Assembly (NCBI RefSeq): GCF_017874315.1
Contig: NZ_JAGGLG010000001.1
Coordinates: 124,001-188,000 of the forward strand
Reading direction: 5' to 3'
DNA: 64,000 nucleotides
Origin: Symbiobacterium terraclitae
GTDB lineage: Bacteria > Bacillota > Sulfobacillia > Symbiobacteriales > Symbiobacteriaceae
Under the pieces are notes generated by a model. It was not told the DNA's origin and did no database searches. It saw nothing but the letters and a program-made list of their open reading frames with translations. This document shows, piece by piece, positions 1 through 7,981 of the stretch (positions within the stretch are counted from its first letter, which is position 1; each line of letters opens with the position of its first letter). The position numbers and the translations under genes were made by a program.

Positions 1-539
1 ACCGACTGGTCCGCCCGCTCATGGGCCAGCCGGGTCTGATTGCCCACCATGAGGTCGGTATGGGCCTTCAGGGCGTTCACTGCGGACTCGACGTCCGCGC
101 GCAGGGGGCGGAGCTGCTCCGACAGGATCCAGCTGGCCTCGGCCTGGCCGTAGTGCGCCCGCTTCAGCAGGTTGCGGGAGACCGCCTCATAGGCCTGCAC
201 CCGCCCGCGCAGTTCCTCTACCAGGTCGGCGGTTTCACCGGTGGCGAGGCCGGAGAGCTCGCTGAGCGCCGCGGCCACCTCCGCCGAGGCCGTCTCGAAC
301 TCGTCGGCGTACGCTGACTCGCCGGTCAGGAGGTAGCTGGCGAGGGCGCGCCCCTCGTCCTGCACGCCCGCCTCGATGTCGCGGGCCCTCATCGCGGCGG
401 CGTCGACCCGGTGGACCACGTCGCCGTAGAGGGCTGTGGTCTCGTTCAGACTGGTGACGCCGGCCCAGGCCACCACGCCCAGCAGTACGACAACCGAGCC
501 GAATCCTGCCATGAGTTTCTGACGTACGGTGAATCGCAT
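1..539 (-). CDS. Methyl-accepting chemotaxis protein, N-terminal part (cut by left edge)
   Basis: The reading frame opens at an ATG (539-537) behind a GGAGG site and runs off the left edge. The visible 179 residues begin with a basic tip and one hydrophobic segment (about residues 10-30), followed by a long helical region with the shape of a four-helix-bundle ligand-binding (4HB_MCP) domain. This is the periplasmic start of a chemotaxis transducer. The HAMP and signalling domains would lie to the left and cannot be seen. A histidine kinase with the same sensor type is possible. A TACAAT box lies upstream at 644-639, without a convincing -35. Confidence 0.7.
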   Translation of the reverse strand, partial: MRFTVRQKLMAGFGSVVVLLGVVAWAGVTSLNETTALYGDVVHRVDAAAMRARDIEAGVQDEGRALASYLLTGESAYADEFETASAEVAAALSELSGLATGETADLVEELRGRVQAYEAVSRNLLKRAHYGQAEASWILSEQLRPLRADVESAVNALKAHTDLMVGNQTRLAHERADQS

Positions 540-708
540 AGGCTGCCTCCAGTGATGAGGAATACTGCAAACACTTATCTTATTCGCTCTGAACACTCGC
601 TACCCTGCGTCGAGCTGCCACGAAATGCAGATGTGTTAATTGTACAAGAAAAGACGTTCTTCCCCCAATAAGGCATTGGGCCCATTCCACTACCCCAGGT
701 GGTACCGC

Positions 709-1761
709 TCACTCCCCGTCGACCTGACCGTCGCTCTGGCCCGGCAGCAGGGGCTCGGGGGAGAGCATCTCGCTCAGCGTGACCACCTGATAGCCCCGGC
801 TCCGCAGGAGGTCGATCGCCTGCTCCAGCACCTGCACGGTGTTCTCCTTGGGGTGCATCAGGATCAGGTCGCCAGACTTGGCCTTCTGGAACGTGGCGAG
901 GATGCGCTCCGGCGTGGCGTACTGCACGTTCCAGTCCACCGTATCCAGGCTGTAGAGCACCGTCTGCAGGTTGAGCTCGGCGGCGGTCTGCAGGATCCGC
1001 TGGTCGACCTCGCTCTTGTGCGGTGCGTAGTACTTCACCTTCTGCCCGGTGAGCTCCTCGATGATGGCCACGGAGGTCTGAATGTCCTCCTTCAGCCGCC
1101 CGGCCGCAGCCAGGGCCTTCGGACCGTGGGTCAGGTCGTGGCCGTGGGTGGCCACCTCATGCCCCTCGGCGACGATGAGCCGGGTCAGGTTGGGGTGGTC
1201 CGCGGCCCACCGGCCCGAGAGGAAGAAGGTCGCGCGGGCGTTCTTCCGCTTCAGGATCGGCAGCATGCGGCGGAGCTCGTCGGTGCCCCAGTCCACGTTG
1301 ATCAGCAGCACCACGGCCTGCTTCTCGCTGTTGCCCTGGCGGATCGCGCTGAGCGGCAGGTCGGCGAGGCGGGTCGCGGCCGGCTGCACCCGCACGGCCG
1401 GCTCCACCGCCGTGTTGGGCGGGGCGGCGGCCAGGCGCAGCCAGGTGCGGTCCACGTCCAGCTCGTAGCCGTTCAGTTCGGGCACCGCATACGGCGTGCC
1501 GTCCGCATCCGTGAAGCGGCTGGCGCTCACAGGCAGCACCCGGTAGGCAGAGGCCAGCTCCTCCAGCCGGGCCCGGGCCTCCCGCTCCGTCAGCCCCGAG
1601 AAGTCGAAGCCCAGCAGGGTGACGCCAGGCTCCACGCGCACCGCACGGTCCGCTGCGCCCCAGGGAATGGCCACGGCGGCCAGGAGGACGGCCGCCACCG
1701 CCGCCGCCCACCAGCGGTTGATGCGCACCACGTGGAAACGGGCGCGGGTCGTCCCAAGCAT
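709..1761 (-). CDS. Polysaccharide deacetylase (NodB-fold), membrane-anchored
   Basis: A 350-residue protein with an N-terminal membrane anchor (about residues 15-35), a linker domain of about 110 residues and a C-terminal NodB deacetylase domain. The metal motif is seen as THGHDLTHG, and HPKE near the C-terminus fits the last NodB motif. The usual TFDDG is replaced by NVDWGTDEL, so the first acidic ligand is shifted and activity is uncertain. Related proteins trim N-acetyl groups of cell-wall polymers, often in spore formers. I start at the ATG at 1761 because AAGGGG lies 8 bases ahead of it. An in-frame ATG at 1782 would add seven residues. Confidence 0.8.
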   Translation of the reverse strand: MLGTTRARFHVVRINRWWAAAVAAVLLAAVAIPWGAADRAVRVEPGVTLLGFDFSGLTEREARARLEELASAYRVLPVSASRFTDADGTPYAVPELNGYELDVDRTWLRLAAAPPNTAVEPAVRVQPAATRLADLPLSAIRQGNSEKQAVVLLINVDWGTDELRRMLPILKRKNARATFFLSGRWAADHPNLTRLIVAEGHEVATHGHDLTHGPKALAAAGRLKEDIQTSVAIIEELTGQKVKYYAPHKSEVDQRILQTAAELNLQTVLYSLDTVDWNVQYATPERILATFQKAKSGDLILMHPKENTVQVLEQAIDLLRSRGYQVVTLSEMLSPEPLLPGQSDGQVDGE

Positions 1762-1825
1762 CGCCATCACCCCTTGTCTCATTCGCGACCACCGTATGTC
1801 CCGCGTGTACGCCCTATGCGGCTGA

Positions 1826-1834
1826 TGTTACAAT
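1826..1834 (+). promoter_or_regulatory. Extended -10 promoter for darA
   Basis: TGTTACAAT is an extended -10 element (TG-N-TACAAT) about 95 bases ahead of the darA start. No good -35 is seen, which is normal for extended -10 promoters. It faces away from the deacetylase gene, so the spacer would hold divergent promoters. Confidence 0.5.
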
Positions 1835-1927
1835 GGGGGGCAGACGGGCAGCACGGGTGGAGGGAATCGGGGAGGACCCGCCGAAAGGCAATGATGCCCA
1901 GACCAGCTTCGCGGGAGGGATCGGGAC

Positions 1928-2224
1928 GTGAAGATGATCGTCGCCGTGGTGCGCGATGAGTACGCCGCAGCCGTGACCGACGCGCTTACCCGCAAGGGGT
2001 TCGGCGCCACGAAGCTCGCCTCCACCGGCGGTTTCATGAAGCGCGGCAACACGACGTTCCTCGTCGGTGTCGGCTCCGCGCAGCTGGACGATGCGCTGGC
2101 GACCATCCGCGGCGCCTGCCCTGCGGTGCAGCCGGCCCAGGGCGAGGCGAAGGCGCCCCGCGCGGCGGAGGAGCACGGGGCCACCGTCTTCGTCCTCGAC
2201 GTCGAGCGCATGCTCAAGGCGTAG
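1928..2224 (+). CDS. darA: Cyclic di-AMP receptor DarA (PII-like, YaaQ/DUF970)
   Basis: A 98-residue protein with the DarA/PstA beginning MKMIVAVVRDE and the conserved stretches KLASTGGFMKRGNTTFL and VGSAQLDDAL. The family forms PII-like trimers that bind c-di-AMP in the cytoplasm and lack the PII T-loop contacts. The GTG start at 1928 follows GGGAGGG and gives the standard N-terminus. Length matches the family (about 105). It is monocistronic, with hairpins following before spmA. Confidence 0.9.
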   Translation: MKMIVAVVRDEYAAAVTDALTRKGFGATKLASTGGFMKRGNTTFLVGVGSAQLDDALATIRGACPAVQPAQGEAKAPRAAEEHGATVFVLDVERMLKA

Positions 2225-2238
2225 GCGGCCGCGCGTGC

Positions 2239-2269
2239 GCGGGGCGCCCTCCTCGGGGGGGCGCCCCGC
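2239..2269 (+). terminator. Hairpin after darA
   Basis: GCGGGGCGCC (2239-2248) pairs with GGCGCCCCGC (2260-2269). There is no T-run, so termination strength is uncertain. Confidence 0.5.
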
Positions 2270-2277
2270 TGTCGCGT

Positions 2278-2299
2278 GCCCTTGTCCGCGGACAAGGGC
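2278..2299. promoter_or_regulatory. 22-bp perfect palindrome ahead of spmA
   Basis: GCCCTTGTCCG is followed directly by its exact reverse complement, with no loop. It sits 9 bases after the darA hairpin and about 50 bases ahead of spmA. A perfect, loopless dyad suits an operator for a dimeric regulator. It could instead form a cruciform or a second terminator stem, though no T-run follows. Confidence 0.45.
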
Positions 2300-2350
2300 T
2301 GAATTTGTCCCACACGGCATATCCATCTCCCGCGAGGGGGTGGCGGGAGC

Positions 2351-2941
2351 GTGTTGAACCTCGTCTGGCTGGGCCTCATCCTGAGCGGCGTCGCGGTGGC
2401 CGCCGCCACGGGCCGGGCGGCGGAGGTGACCGACGCGGCGTTTGCCGGAGGCAAGCTGGCCATCGAGACCGTCATGGGCCTGGCCGGGCTGATGGCGCTC
2501 TGGATGGGCATCATGAAGATCGCCGAGCGCAGCGGCCTGATGGAGGGGCTGGCGGCGCTGCTGCGCCCCGTCGTCAGCTGGCTGTTCCCCAGCGTGCCGA
2601 AGGGCCACCCGGCTGTCGGGGCGATGCTCATGAACATCTCGGCCAACATGCTGGGGTTGGGGTCGGCGGCGACACCCTTCGGGCTGAAGGCCATGCAGGA
2701 GCTCCAGGAGCTGAACGCCGACAAGGAGACGGCGTCTGAGGCGATGTGCACCTTCCTGGCGCTCAACACCGCCTCGGTGACCCTCGTTCCCGGGACGATC
2801 ATCGCCCTCAGGGCCACCTACGGCTCGGTGAACCCGGCCGAGATCGTCGTGGCCACGCTGGTCGCCTCGCTGGTGTCGGGGGTCTTCTCCGTCTCGCTGG
2901 ACGCGCTGGTCCGAAGCTTTCTCCGCGCACGGGGGAGGTAG
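2351..2941 (+). CDS. spmA: Spore maturation protein A
   Basis: A 196-residue membrane protein with about four to five hydrophobic segments and the nucleoside-recognition (Gate) domain core: NISANMLGLGSAATPFG, followed by FLALNTASVTLVPGTI. SpmA acts with SpmB in core dehydration and spore heat resistance. The GTG at 2351 gives the usual length; a TTG follows immediately, so the start could be one codon later. spmB begins 5 bases after the stop, so the two are co-translated. Confidence 0.92.
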   Translation: MLNLVWLGLILSGVAVAAATGRAAEVTDAAFAGGKLAIETVMGLAGLMALWMGIMKIAERSGLMEGLAALLRPVVSWLFPSVPKGHPAVGAMLMNISANMLGLGSAATPFGLKAMQELQELNADKETASEAMCTFLALNTASVTLVPGTIIALRATYGSVNPAEIVVATLVASLVSGVFSVSLDALVRSFLRARGR

Positions 2942-2946
2942 GGCCG

Positions 2947-3477
2947 ATGTCGGTGCTGAATGCGCTCTCGCTCTGGGCGGTGCCGGGGATGCTCGCCCTC
3001 ATCCCGCTGTGGGGCGCCATCCGGCGGGTGCCCGTCTATGACGCCTTCATCGAGGGTGCGGAGGAGGGGCTGCAGATCGCCGTGAAGATCATCCCCTTCC
3101 TGATCGGGATGCTGATGGCGCTCTCGATCTTCCGGGCCTCGGGTGCGATGGAACTGCTGGCCGAGGCGCTGAGCGGCGTCACGGGGCGGATGGGCTTCCC
3201 CCCCGAGGTGCTGCCGCTGATGATCGTCCGGCCGCTCTCCGGCGCCGGGTCGCTGGCGGTGACGGCCGACCTGCTGAAGACGCACGGGCCCGACTCGTTC
3301 ATCGGGCGGCTGGCTTCCATCATGCAGGGCTCCACCGACACGACGTTCTATGTACTGACGGTCTACTTCGGCTCGGTGGGCGTCCGCCGGGTGCGCTACA
3401 GCGCCGCAGTGGGTCTGGCTGCGGACCTGGTCGGCTTTCTGGCGGCGCTCTACGTGTGCAACTGGTTTTTTGGCTAG
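2947..3477 (+). CDS. spmB: Spore maturation protein B
   Basis: A 176-residue membrane protein and partner of SpmA. It carries the second Gate-domain signature: PLMIVRPLSGAGSLAV, then IMQGSTDTTFYVLTVYFGSV. Topology shows a hydrophobic start, a helix around LIGMLMALSIF and a C-terminal membrane segment. I start at the ATG at 2947, 5 bases after the spmA stop. This removes about 67 residues of out-of-family extension present if the frame is read from further upstream. Confidence 0.92.
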   Translation: MSVLNALSLWAVPGMLALIPLWGAIRRVPVYDAFIEGAEEGLQIAVKIIPFLIGMLMALSIFRASGAMELLAEALSGVTGRMGFPPEVLPLMIVRPLSGAGSLAVTADLLKTHGPDSFIGRLASIMQGSTDTTFYVLTVYFGSVGVRRVRYSAAVGLAADLVGFLAALYVCNWFFG

Positions 3478-3530
3478 CCTTGTGGTAATAGTAGAGACGA
3501 TCCATCTAGCGGAGGAGGCAGTTACCATCC

Positions 3531-3992
3531 ATGAGCGTTGAAGCCAAGCTGCAAGAACTCGGCATCACTGTTCCCGAAGCCCCCAAGCCCGTCGCCGCCT
3601 ACGTACCCTTCGTCCGCAGCGGTGACCTCGTCTTCACGAGCGGCCAGATCGCGGTGGAGGCCGGTCAGCTGAAGTACAAGGGCAAGGTGGGCAAGGACCT
3701 GACCCCCGAGGAGGGGTACCAGGCGGCCCGCCTGTGCGCGATCAACACGCTGGCGGTGCTGAAGGCGGCCGTGGGCTCGCTGGATCGGATCGCCCAGATC
3801 GTCAAGGTGGTCGTGTTCGTCAACAGCGCCGAAGGGTTCACGGGGCAGCCCGCCGTCGCCAACGGCGCCTCCGAGCTCTACCAGCAGGTGTTCGGCGAGA
3901 AGGGCCTGCACGCGCGGTCGGCCGTGGGCGCCTCCGAGCTGCCCATGGGCACCGCGGTCGAGGTCGAGGTCATCGCCCGCATCGCCGAGTAA
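3531..3992 (+). CDS. RidA/YjgF family protein
   Basis: A 153-residue protein of the YjgF/YER057c/UK114 group: FTSGQIAVEAGQ, AINTLAVLKAAVGSLDRI and RSAVGASELPMGTAVEVEV. Canonical RidA hydrolyses reactive enamines and imines released by PLP enzymes. Here the key Arg is in the context ARSAVGASELP, close to the RidA-2 style, and it is longer than E. coli RidA (128), so the exact substrate is unknown. The ATG at 3531 follows GGAGGAGG. It is transcribed alone and ends in a good hairpin. Confidence 0.85.
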   Translation: MSVEAKLQELGITVPEAPKPVAAYVPFVRSGDLVFTSGQIAVEAGQLKYKGKVGKDLTPEEGYQAARLCAINTLAVLKAAVGSLDRIAQIVKVVVFVNSAEGFTGQPAVANGASELYQQVFGEKGLHARSAVGASELPMGTAVEVEVIARIAE

Positions 3993-4012
3993 GCGTGCGG
4001 AGAGGCTAAGGG

Positions 4013-4040
4013 CAGGCTGCCGGGGCGCAGCCTGTTCTTT
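4013..4040 (+). terminator. Terminator between ridA-like gene and the opposing unknown gene
   Basis: CAGGCTGC (4013-4020), a 6-base loop, then GCAGCCTG (4027-4034) and TTCTTT. Three bases later the facing gene ends. Confidence 0.75.
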
Positions 4041-4042
4041 GC

Positions 4043-4513
4043 TCAGTCGGCCACGAGCGCCGTGACGTCGACCAGGTACCGGCCGGGGGAGAGGACCTGG
4101 AGGTCGATGCCGTCGTCGGCGAAGGTGAACTCCATGACCCGCCCGCCCTCCTGCAGGAGGCGGGCCCGCGTGAGCTGCCGCAGGTCCTCGGCCCTGAGGA
4201 AGCGGTTGGTCCGGATCCCCCAGAGGACCGGGCTCCCCTCGGGCCGTGCGACGGGTGCGAGCAGGGCTTGGCGCGCGCCGTTCGGCCCCAGGTCGGCCGC
4301 CTCGAGGTCGACCTGGCAGATGTGCGTGCGGCCGGTGGCGGCCAGGCGGCCCCCCGGACCGATCGTCAGCCGCAGGTGGTACTCGTCCCTCCCCAGGGAG
4401 CGGCGGGCGCTGCCGCCGGCGGTGGCGATCCAGGTCTCAAAGAACGTGCCGAGCCGCAGTTGCACCGGCCGGTGCGCGATCAGTTCCAGGCCCAGTTTCA
4501 CCGGGTGCTTCAC
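4043..4513 (-). CDS. Unknown protein
   Basis: A 156-residue soluble protein I do not recognise. The sequence is mixed alpha/beta with no signal peptide or membrane segment. Regularly spaced parts such as FFETWIATAGGS, RTHICQVDLE and FTFADDGIDLQVLSPGRYLVDVTALV suggest a beta-rich fold. The frame extends further upstream to 4630, but that would overlap the divergent rluB start, so I use the GTG at 4513. The ribosome site is weak and the start is uncertain. Confidence 0.5.
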   Translation of the reverse strand: MKHPVKLGLELIAHRPVQLRLGTFFETWIATAGGSARRSLGRDEYHLRLTIGPGGRLAATGRTHICQVDLEAADLGPNGARQALLAPVARPEGSPVLWGIRTNRFLRAEDLRQLTRARLLQEGGRVMEFTFADDGIDLQVLSPGRYLVDVTALVAD

Positions 4514-4596
4514 CCCCAAGCAGCGGGGCGGGGGCCGCCCGCCTGGCGCAGTACCCCATCCTATGAACCGCAGGACATGATGGTGAGGTGTAACAG

Positions 4597-5658
4597 ATGG
4601 CAGACAAGCCCCGAAAGCCCGGGCGGCCACAGGGTGAAGGGCCCGGAGGTGCGCGCCGGGGACGGCCGGCCGCCGGGAGGGGGCAGGGTGCGCCCCGGTT
4701 CTCCACTGGCGGCGGCGGCTTTGCCTCGGTGGACGAGCAGCTGCGCATGAGCCTCGAGCGGGGCGCGCTGCGCAGGCGCCGCGCGCGCCGTCACGCAGGC
4801 GCCGGAGTTGGCGTGCCCAAGGCCGCGAAGCCGGAGAAGCGGGCCCGGCAGCCGCAGCGCCTGTCGCCGGCCGAGATGGAGGTGGCCGAGCGCCTGCAGA
4901 AGGTGATGGCCCGCGCGGGCGTGGCCTCCCGCCGGCACAGCGAGGAGCTGATCCAGGCCGGGCGGGTGACCGTCAACGGCCGGGTGGTGACCGAGCTGGG
5001 CACCAAGGTGGTCGCGGGCCGCGACATCATCGAGGTGGACGGCCGACCGCTGGGTCAGCCGGAGGAAAAGGTCTACGTGATGCTCAACAAGCCCAAGGGC
5101 TACGTGACGACGCTGTTCGACCCGCAGGGCAGACCGAAGGTGACCGACCTGCTGGAGGGTCAGGTGGCGGAGCGGGTCTATCCCGTCGGGCGCCTCGACT
5201 ACGACACGGAGGGGCTCCTGCTGCTGACCAACGACGGCGACCTGGCCAACGGCCTGATGCACCCGGCGCGCAAGGTGAAGAAGACGTACATCGCCAAGGT
5301 GCGGGGCGTCCCGGGACCCGCCAAGCTGAAGAAGCTGCAGGAGGGCATCGAACTGGAGGACGGGCCGACGGCCCCGGCTGAGGTGAAGGTCCTGGAGGTG
5401 CGGGCCCCGAACAGCGCCACGATCTCCCTGCGCATTCACGAGGGGCGCAACCGGCAGGTACGCCGCATGTTCGCGGCCATCGGCCACGAGGTGATCCACC
5501 TGAAGCGCACGACGCTGGGGCCGCTCAACTTGGGCGACCTGCCGGTGGGCCAGTGGCGCCCGCTGACCAGCGAGGAGGTGGCCGCGCTCTACAAGGCCGC
5601 GGGCCTGCGGCTTGGCGGCAAGCCGCGGGCGCAGCGCGCGGCCCGCAGGCGGTCCTGA
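4597..5658 (+). CDS. rluB: RluB/RluE/RluF-type rRNA pseudouridine synthase with basic N-terminal tail
   Basis: A 353-residue protein. Residues 1-100 are a Pro/Gly/Arg-rich, probably disordered tail. An S4 RNA-binding domain follows (KVMARAGVASRRHSEELI), then the RsuA/RluB catalytic domain with MLNKPKGYVTT and the active-site Asp in GRLDYDTEGLLLLTND. The family makes a pseudouridine in 23S rRNA (position 2605 for RluB). Bacillus RluB is about 240 residues, so the tail is an addition. Start ATG at 4597 after GGTGAGGTG. The C-terminus is again Arg-rich. Confidence 0.9.
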   Translation: MADKPRKPGRPQGEGPGGARRGRPAAGRGQGAPRFSTGGGGFASVDEQLRMSLERGALRRRRARRHAGAGVGVPKAAKPEKRARQPQRLSPAEMEVAERLQKVMARAGVASRRHSEELIQAGRVTVNGRVVTELGTKVVAGRDIIEVDGRPLGQPEEKVYVMLNKPKGYVTTLFDPQGRPKVTDLLEGQVAERVYPVGRLDYDTEGLLLLTNDGDLANGLMHPARKVKKTYIAKVRGVPGPAKLKKLQEGIELEDGPTAPAEVKVLEVRAPNSATISLRIHEGRNRQVRRMFAAIGHEVIHLKRTTLGPLNLGDLPVGQWRPLTSEEVAALYKAAGLRLGGKPRAQRAARRRS

Positions 5659-5675
5659 CCGGGACCGCCTGTTTC
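5646..5675 (+). terminator. Terminator overlapping the rluB stop codon
   Basis: CAGGCGGTCC (5646-5655) pairs with GGACCGCCTG (5662-5671), then TTTC. The rluB stop TGA lies in the loop, so the last codons form half the stem. Confidence 0.75.
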
Positions 5676-5976
5676 AACATTGCTTGTCAACTGATGGAGG
5701 AATTGCGCACCGCGCCCCGAAGTGTCCTATGGTGAGACTCTTCACCGCGGCTCCGGCCGGCTCGTCCCCGCGCCGCGCCCCACAGGGGCGGCGCGCCGAG
5801 ACGGGTCTCTACTGCTTAAGGTTTTGCGGCTTTCACTATGCTTCCGTTCACGGTATATTAGGTTCAATGTTCCCCGCTAAATCTAGCTACAGCGCCTTCG
5901 GGCGTTGCTAGTGAGACGGGACCGCCCCGTCTCCAATACGCCAGGGCTCAAGGGGCCAAAGGAGTGAAGTTCCGGC
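5676..5976 (+). other. Structured intergenic region ahead of the ABC ATPase
   Basis: No gene is seen. Several stems are: GGTGA/TCACC near 5735; a long GC stem with a 2-base bulge at 5769-5795 (3-base loop); GAGAC-GG-GTCTC at about 5798-5809; CAGCGCC-TTCG-GGCGTTG at 5890-5907; and GAGACGGG/CCCGTCTC at 5913-5933. The last two fall after the likely transcription start and ahead of the ribosome site. None is followed by a T-run. A structured leader is likely; no known riboswitch class was recognised. Confidence 0.45.
5832..5859 (+). promoter_or_regulatory. Promoter for the ABC ATPase gene
   Basis: TTCACT (5832-5837), 16 bases, TATATT (5854-5859). Predicted transcription start is near 5866, giving a leader of about 110 bases that contains two stable hairpins. 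Confidence 0.55.
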
Positions 5977-7071
5977 ATGGCCAAGGTCAGTCTCCGCCAC
6001 GTGTACAAGAGCTTCGGTGACGTCAGGGTTGTGAAGGATTTCAATCTCGAGATCGAGGACCGCGAGTTCATCGTCTTCGTCGGGCCGTCCGGCTGCGGCA
6101 AGTCCACGACCCTCCGCATGATCGCCGGGCTCGAGGAGATCACCGAGGGCGAGATCTACATCGGTGACCGCCTGGTGAACCACGTGGCCCCCAAGGATCG
6201 CGACATCGCAATGGTCTTCCAGAACTACGCGCTTTACCCGCACATGAACGTGTACGAGAACATGGCCTTCGGCCTGAAGCTGCGGAAGTTCTCCAAGGCC
6301 GAGATCGACAAGCGGGTCAAGGAGGCGGCGAACATCCTCGGCCTGTCCAACCTCCTCGGTCGCAAGCCGAAGGAGCTCTCCGGCGGTCAGCGCCAGCGCG
6401 TGGCCCTCGGCCGCGCGATCGTGCGCAACCCCGCCGTCTTCCTGATGGACGAGCCGCTCTCCAACCTCGACGCCAAGCTGCGCGCCTCGATGCGCACCGA
6501 GCTCTCCAAGCTGCAGGAGCGGCTGCAGACCACGACGATCTACGTCACCCACGACCAGGTCGAGGCGATGACGATGGGCGACCGCATCGTCGTCATGAAG
6601 GACGGCGTCATCCAGCAGGTCGCGCCGCCCCAGGAGCTCTACGACCATCCCGCGAACCTGTTCGTGGCCGGCTTCATCGGCTCCCCGACCATGAACTTCC
6701 TGCGCGGCCGCCTCTCCGCCGACGCCAAGGTCTTCGACGGCGGCACGTTCACGCTCCCCCTGCCCGAGAAGCTGGCGGCGGCCGCCCGCAACTACGGCGG
6801 CAAGGAGATGGTGCTCGGCATCCGGCCCGAGAACATCCACGCCAACCCCGAGTTCGTCGCGGCCCACAACGGCACGCGCATCCCGGCCCGCATCGAGGTC
6901 GTCGAGCCGCTGGGCTCCGAGATCTACCTCTACCTCAGCTCGGGCGAGAACCAGATCACCGCCCGGGTCGAGCCGCACCTGCGCTTCCACTCCGGCGAGA
7001 ATATCAACCTCGCGGTCGACTCCGACAAGGTCCACCTCTTCGACGCGGAGACCGAGATGGCGGTTCGCTAA
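5977..7071 (+). CDS. msmX: Multi-sugar ABC transporter ATPase (MsmX/UgpC type)
   Basis: A 364-residue ABC ATPase: Walker A GPSGCGKST, Q-loop VFQNYALYPHMNVYENM, signature LSGGQRQRVALGRA, Walker B VFLMDEPLSNLDAKL and switch VTHD. A C-terminal regulatory TOBE/OB domain follows (about 240-364; LGIRPENI). The ATPase energises carbohydrate importers from the cytoplasm. It has its own promoter and terminator, with no permease or binding protein nearby. This fits MsmX, a shared ATPase serving several sugar importers. ATG at 5977 after AAAGGAG. Confidence 0.9.
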   Translation: MAKVSLRHVYKSFGDVRVVKDFNLEIEDREFIVFVGPSGCGKSTTLRMIAGLEEITEGEIYIGDRLVNHVAPKDRDIAMVFQNYALYPHMNVYENMAFGLKLRKFSKAEIDKRVKEAANILGLSNLLGRKPKELSGGQRQRVALGRAIVRNPAVFLMDEPLSNLDAKLRASMRTELSKLQERLQTTTIYVTHDQVEAMTMGDRIVVMKDGVIQQVAPPQELYDHPANLFVAGFIGSPTMNFLRGRLSADAKVFDGGTFTLPLPEKLAAAARNYGGKEMVLGIRPENIHANPEFVAAHNGTRIPARIEVVEPLGSEIYLYLSSGENQITARVEPHLRFHSGENINLAVDSDKVHLFDAETEMAVR

Positions 7072-7086
7072 GTACGTTCGCGCGAT

Positions 7087-7113
7087 CCGAGGGGGCGAAC
7101 GCCCCCTCGGTTT
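7087..7113 (+). terminator. Terminator after the ABC ATPase gene
   Basis: CCGAGGGGGC (7087-7096), loop GAAC, GCCCCCTCGG (7101-7110), TTT. Confidence 0.85.
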
Positions 7114-7158
7114 CGCGCCACTTCCCCGAGCTTTCGGGTCAGATGAGGAGGTTCCGGC

Positions 7159-7506
7159 TTGGCGTACACCCTGCAGACTTTCCTCCACCAGAAGGTCTTT
7201 GGCAATCACCTGGGGCAGTGCCGGCCGCTGGAGTACCGGCGGGCCGACTGGCTCCAGATGACCCGCGGCCGCGAGCGCACGGTGCGGCTGATCGTGCGGG
7301 CGATGCTGGGCGTGCCCAGCGCCCACATGGGGGAGCAGGGGCACGCCATGTGGTGCTTCCAGCTGCCCAAGGGCTCGCTCATCACCGTCTACCTGCACAG
7401 GGGCACGGTGGCCGAGATCAGCGCGCGCGAGGCCGACCCGGACGAACTGCAGGAGGCCATCGATTTCCTGCTGGAAGAGGTGGCCACTCGCCTCAGGCAG
7501 GTCTGA
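7159..7506 (+). CDS. Unknown protein
   Basis: A 115-residue soluble protein that I do not recognise. It starts at TTG (7159), 8 bases after AGGAGG, which makes the start convincing. The sequence is even in composition, with a helix-rich end (DPDELQEAIDFLLEEVATRLRQ) and a central part, MWCFQLPKGSLITVYLHRG, that looks like two beta strands. It ends 6 bases before the stop of the facing gene at 7513. Confidence 0.65.
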   Translation: MAYTLQTFLHQKVFGNHLGQCRPLEYRRADWLQMTRGRERTVRLIVRAMLGVPSAHMGEQGHAMWCFQLPKGSLITVYLHRGTVAEISAREADPDELQEAIDFLLEEVATRLRQV

Positions 7507-7512
7507 GCCCGT

Positions 7513-7893
7513 TCAGGCGTCGCCGCCCCGGGCGCGGATGATCTGCAGCGCCTCGTCCAGCCGTTCCGCCGACACCACGGCGGTCAGCAGGAAGGGCGCC
7601 TCCCGCTGCGCCTCCCCGGCCATGCCCGATACCTCCGGCATGGCGGCCAGCAGCGGGCGCCGGTCCTCCGACAGGCTGCCCTCGCCGTCGAAGAGGACCG
7701 CGGCGGCGTTGCTGCCCGCACCGCCCAGCGCCGGGCGGCGGCTGTCGATGTCCGTCGGATCGGGCTGCTCGCTGACGCGGTCGATCTGCACCGTGTTGAA
7801 TCCTGCGGACTGCAGTTCCTGCTTCGCCGCCTGCGCCGCCCGCTCATCGACGAAGCCGGCGAGGATGGAACGCTCGCCTGGATTCAGCTTCAT
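7513..7893 (-). CDS. Unknown two-half protein, ferredoxin-like halves
   Basis: A 126-residue protein. The first part (SILAGFVDERAAQAAKQELQSAGF) and the last part (FLLTAVVSAERLDEALQIIRARGG) read as similar beta-alpha-beta units, joined by a low-order linker rich in Ser, Asp and Ala. This resembles general-stress YflT/GSP17M-like or ACT-like folds, but I cannot assign a family. The ATG at 7893 has only a weak ribosome site (AGGCCTG...). Confidence 0.6.
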   Translation of the reverse strand: MKLNPGERSILAGFVDERAAQAAKQELQSAGFNTVQIDRVSEQPDPTDIDSRRPALGGAGSNAAAVLFDGEGSLSEDRRPLLAAMPEVSGMAGEAQREAPFLLTAVVSAERLDEALQIIRARGGDA

Positions 7894-7981
7894 GTGTTCA
7901 GGCCTCCCTCATTCCGGACTCTGGGCTAGGGTAGCCCTCCGGCAGGGGCCTCATGCGAAGAACTGCCATGGGGGGATCACC

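Noticed and set aside
640-1959. Long plus-strand frame over the deacetylase gene
   Set aside because: Shadow of the real minus-strand gene, with no domain and His/Gly/Val-rich sequence typical of antisense frames in GC-rich DNA.
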